From: an uncultured Bacteroidota bacterium
GTDB taxonomy: Bacteria; Bacteroidota; Bacteroidia; Chitinophagales; Chitinophagaceae
NCBI GenBank assembly: GCA_903903635.1
Contig: CAIUZK010000140.1
Coordinates: forward strand, 1 to 33,241
Direction: 5' to 3'
Length of the DNA: 33,241 nt
This document shows positions 30,627 through 33,241 of this stretch, in pieces (within the stretch, counting starts at the first letter, position 1; each line of letters begins with the position of its first letter). A program made the position numbers and the translations under genes. The notes beneath the pieces are model-generated. The model made no database searches, was not told the DNA's origin, and worked only from the letters and a program-made list of their open reading frames with translations.

Positions 30627-31637
30627 ATGAAACTGGTTACCTATTCTAAAAATGGTAAAGAGCAACTTGCTTTTTATATCAATGATAAATTGTATGATAC
30701 AACTCAGGCCGCTCCGCACCTGCCTGCCACAATGAATGAACTCCTCCGGAACTGGGAACGCGATTTTTCCGCCATGGAGCGCATTGAATCTATTATTAAA
30801 AGAGGGAAGTCTGATGTGAAAGGCATGCCATATCCCGAAGCCGAGATCCTTGCGCCTGTTCCTCACCCTACTTCATGCCGCGATGGTTACGCTTTTCGCC
30901 AGCATGTAGCAGCGGCACGCCGCAACCGTAAAGTAGACATGATACCCGAATTCGATCAGTACCCGATATTCTATTTCACCAATCATAATGCGATCCAGGG
31001 CCCCGGTATTATACCCTGTATGCCCGACCATTTTAAGAAGCTGGATTTCGAACTGGAAGCATCTGTTGTAATATGCAAAAAAGGCAGAAATATTACCGCT
31101 GCAGAGGCCGATAACTACATTGGTGGCTACATGATCATGAACGATATGAGTGCCCGCACCCTGCAGATGGAAGAGATGCTGCTTAACCTGGGCCCTGCAA
31201 AAGGTAAAGATTTCAGCACGGTAATAGGCCCTATGCTGGTAACCCCCGATGAACTGGAAGCCTTTAAGATACCAGCAAAACCAAATCATACCGGGAATGC
31301 ATACAACCTCAAAATGACCTGCACGGTAAATGGTATTCAGGTAAGTGAGGGCAATATGGGCGATATGGACTGGACATTTGCCGAGATCATTGAGCGCTGT
31401 GCCTATGGAGTAGATATACTTCCGGGTGATGTCATTGGCAGCGGAACGGTGGGCACCGGTTGCTTCCTTGAACTGAACGGCACCGGTAAACTGAATGACC
31501 CCAATTACGAAGAGCAATGGCTGGAAGATGGCGATGTGGTAGAAATGGAAATCGAAGGCCTTGGCCTCCTCAAAAACAGGATAAAAGCTGAAAAAACAGA
31601 CTGGAGTATTTTGGGATTGAAAAAGAAGAAGATTTAA
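30627..31637 (+). CDS. Fumarylacetoacetate hydrolase (FAH) family protein
   Basis: 336 aa. The FAH-fold C-terminal domain includes H-N-A-I-Q-G-P-G, then D-F-E-L-E-A-S-V-V-I (the E-x-E metal ligands) and G-G-Y-M-I-M-N-D-M-S-A-R (the Asp ligand). Later come I-L-P-G-D-V-I-G-S-G-T-V-G-T-G-C and the D-V-V-E-M-E-I-E-G-L-G end typical of the family. Members hydrolyse or decarboxylate beta-diketones and acylpyruvates; fumarylacetoacetase, acylpyruvase and oxaloacetate decarboxylase activities all occur. No tyrosine-degradation gene lies beside it, so the substrate is open. It is divergent from the SatD-like gene across 179 bp. Confidence 0.9.
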   Translation: MKLVTYSKNGKEQLAFYINDKLYDTTQAAPHLPATMNELLRNWERDFSAMERIESIIKRGKSDVKGMPYPEAEILAPVPHPTSCRDGYAFRQHVAAARRNRKVDMIPEFDQYPIFYFTNHNAIQGPGIIPCMPDHFKKLDFELEASVVICKKGRNITAAEADNYIGGYMIMNDMSARTLQMEEMLLNLGPAKGKDFSTVIGPMLVTPDELEAFKIPAKPNHTGNAYNLKMTCTVNGIQVSEGNMGDMDWTFAEIIERCAYGVDILPGDVIGSGTVGTGCFLELNGTGKLNDPNYEEQWLEDGDVVEMEIEGLGLLKNRIKAEKTDWSILGLKKKKI

Positions 31638-31742
31638 CCCCTTTGTAAATGGTACTGATTGAAAGTATCGTTTAAATTTCAGTCTTTACATGCTTTGTTT
31701 AATGCCCGTTGTGCTTCGCGCCATTGCGGTTAAATTATATTT

Positions 31743-32891
31743 ATGATAATAGGCATAATAGGCTCTGGAGCAATGGGCGCTGGAATAGCACAGGTAGCTG
31801 CCATGGCTGGTCACCCGGTAATACTGTATGATAATAATACTATGGCGCTCGATAAGGCCAGAAAATCATTATCTGCTACTTTAATTAAAATTCAGGAAAA
31901 AGGAAAAATCCCATCGGCCGATGAAGTGCTGAGCCGTTTTACGTTTGCTGATAAGAGCGATGCCTTCGCAGGTTGCGGCTTGATCATCGAAGCAATTGTT
32001 GAAAAGCTGGAGATCAAAAAAGCGGTATTTTCCGATGTGGAAAAAGTGGTAGGTCCTGAATGCATACTCGCCAGTAATACCTCCTCATTATCCATAACCT
32101 CTATTGCGGCTTCCTGCAGCCTGCCTGCCAGAGTATTAGGGTTGCATTTTTTCAATCCCGCGCCTCTAATGGCGCTCGTTGAAATCATTCCGGCCATTCA
32201 AACCGAACCCTCTTTGATTTCATTGGCCAAAGACCTGATGCTGAAATGGGGTAAAATACCCGTTATTGCAAAAGACACCCCCGGCTTTATTGTCAACCGG
32301 GTAGCCCGTCCTTTTTATGGCGAGGCCATCCGTATTTATGAAGAAGGTATAGCCGATATGACGACAATTGATTGGGCCATGACCGAATTCGGAAAGTTCA
32401 AAATGGGTCCTTTTACCTTGATGGATTATATAGGACACGATGTTAACTACATAGTTACAGAAACCGTTTTTCAATCCTTCTTCTTCGATCCTCGTTACAA
32501 GCCTTCTTTTTCCCAGAAAAGGCTGTTGGAAGCTGGCTGGTTAGGGCGTAAATCAGGAAAAGGATTTTACAATTATGCAGAAGGCACACCATTACCAGCT
32601 CCAAATCAGGATCCGGAACTGGGAAAAGCAATTTCCGAACGGATATTGGTAATGCTCATTAACGAGGCTGTTGATGCACTCCATCTGGGGGTTGCTACCG
32701 CTTCCGATCTGGAAACCGCAATGACCAAAGGTGTCAATTATCCATGCGGTTTATTGAAATGGTGTGACAACCTGGGTGCGGATAAATGCCTCGAAAAACT
32801 CGATAGCTTATACCATGAATATCATGAGGACAGATACCGGGCTAGCGCTTTATTAAGAAAACAAGCTGTTGGAAATAAAAATTTTGTTTAA
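31743..32891 (+). CDS. 3-hydroxyacyl-CoA dehydrogenase (3-hydroxybutyryl-CoA dehydrogenase type)
   Basis: 382 aa, with a Rossmann NAD domain (I-I-G-S-G-A-M-G-A-G, residues 5-14) and Asp30 at the end of strand 2, which favours NAD. The catalytic region has A-S-N-T-S-S-L-S-I-T (about 110-119), G-L-H-F-F-N-P-A-P (His135) and L-V-E-I-I (Glu147), then D-T-P-G-F-I-V-N-R-V. The C-terminal part has two 3HCDH_C repeats (G-P-F-T-L-M-D-Y-I-G...G-W-L-G-R-K-S-G-K-G-F-Y-N-Y, then M-T-K-G-V-N-Y-P-C-G-L-L-K-W). The length and second repeat fit PaaH/FadB2-type enzymes. It oxidises 3-hydroxyacyl-CoA in beta-oxidation or phenylacetate breakdown. There is no hydratase domain. A secreted-protein gene starts 9 bp downstream. 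Confidence 0.94.
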   Translation: MIIGIIGSGAMGAGIAQVAAMAGHPVILYDNNTMALDKARKSLSATLIKIQEKGKIPSADEVLSRFTFADKSDAFAGCGLIIEAIVEKLEIKKAVFSDVEKVVGPECILASNTSSLSITSIAASCSLPARVLGLHFFNPAPLMALVEIIPAIQTEPSLISLAKDLMLKWGKIPVIAKDTPGFIVNRVARPFYGEAIRIYEEGIADMTTIDWAMTEFGKFKMGPFTLMDYIGHDVNYIVTETVFQSFFFDPRYKPSFSQKRLLEAGWLGRKSGKGFYNYAEGTPLPAPNQDPELGKAISERILVMLINEAVDALHLGVATASDLETAMTKGVNYPCGLLKWCDNLGADKCLEKLDSLYHEYHEDRYRASALLRKQAVGNKNFV

Positions 32892-32900
32892 TTTTCGGAA

Positions 32901-33241
32901 ATGAAACGGATAATAATCATTGCTTTCCTGTCTGTACTGGCACATAATGTCTACGCTCAATTGCAATCCTCAATAGGTGTTTTTGCCGGAGCGGGTGCAT
33001 CTACAAAATACAATTATGATGTTGGATTAGCAGGTGGGCTTAGTTATACAAAGCAGGTGGGTGGCCGTACATGCCTGGGTGCAATTGCCTTTTACCAGGG
33101 ATACAATTATTTATTCGATCATGAATCCTATTATGTAAACAATGGCGGAGGCAATGCGGGAGTTACCGTGCTCAATAAAAGCAGCTATATGTTCGTTGCA
33201 CCCAAAATAAGCCAGTTTTTTGGCTCACGGGGTTCTATCGA
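32901..33241 (+). CDS. Secreted, probably outer-membrane beta-barrel protein (5' part only)
   Basis: The frame starts at ATG 32901 and is open to the window edge (113 complete codons). The signal peptide covers about residues 1-18 (M-K-R-I-I-I-I-A-F-L-S-V-L-A, ending V-Y-A|Q). The mature part alternates small and aromatic residues in strand-like segments (G-V-F-A-G-A-G-A, Y-D-V-G-L-A-G-G-L-S-Y, A-I-A-F-Y-Q-G-Y), as in small porin-like or outer-membrane barrel proteins. The 3' end is outside the window. It is only 9 bp after the dehydrogenase gene, so co-transcription is likely. Confidence 0.7.
   Translation, partial: MKRIIIIAFLSVLAHNVYAQLQSSIGVFAGAGASTKYNYDVGLAGGLSYTKQVGGRTCLGAIAFYQGYNYLFDHESYYVNNGGGNAGVTVLNKSSYMFVAPKISQFFGSRGSI

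Overview
The window looks like chromosomal DNA from a member of the Bacteroidota, most likely Chitinophagaceae or a near relative. The evidence is: two secreted proteins with type IX secretion (T9SS) sorting tails, one type A and one type B; many signal peptides ending in A-Q; a TonB-dependent receptor with an N-terminal carboxypeptidase-like domain; several -7 boxes of the Bacteroidota form TAnnTTTG(C/T); few Shine-Dalgarno sequences; and some TTG/GTG starts. No rRNA, tRNA or CRISPR array was seen.

Layout. Bases 1-111 are the 3' end of an IS1595/ISXO2-like transposase. Two T9SS cargo genes follow (NHL propeller 151-1488; Ig/PKD-repeat adhesin-like protein 1748-5560), then a thioredoxin-fold secreted protein. 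The electron transfer flavoprotein genes (6644-8420) lie downstream of a strong dyad and promoter. Bases 8601-14822 hold the most unusual locus: a BlaI-type repressor with a perfect dyad at its start codon and three tandem M56 (BlaR1-like) membrane metalloproteases. The proteases share a core but carry different periplasmic domains. Two separate secreted proteins, one on each side of blaI, resemble the ectodomain of two of them. The third protease is broken by one in-frame TAA. A bidirectional terminator separates this locus from two peptidases on the minus strand (M49 dipeptidyl-peptidase III-like lipoprotein; M24 Xaa-Pro aminopeptidase).

From 18767: a TonB-dependent receptor with a TPR-like partner; a decayed antitoxin/PIN-toxin pair on the minus strand; a dgt - DUF1016 nuclease - queA run, whose nuclease gene carries a 45-bp palindromic tandem repeat in frame; a small secreted protein; and nadC overlapping a diacylglycerol-kinase-like gene. 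On the minus strand a beta-carbonic anhydrase lies downstream of an AT-rich two-gene cassette (SatD-like protein plus small membrane protein). The SatD-like protein keeps two Asp motifs reminiscent of nucleotidyl cyclases and has a perfect dyad over its promoter. The right end has a fumarylacetoacetate hydrolase family enzyme, a 3-hydroxyacyl-CoA dehydrogenase and the start of a secreted, probably outer-membrane protein.

Most genes are ordinary housekeeping or envelope genes. The best candidates for undescribed biology are the BlaI/M56 array with exchangeable ectodomains and free-standing ectodomain proteins, and the SatD-like/membrane cassette, which could be a nucleotide-signalling or defence pair. 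All family assignments are from reading the sequence, without database searches.
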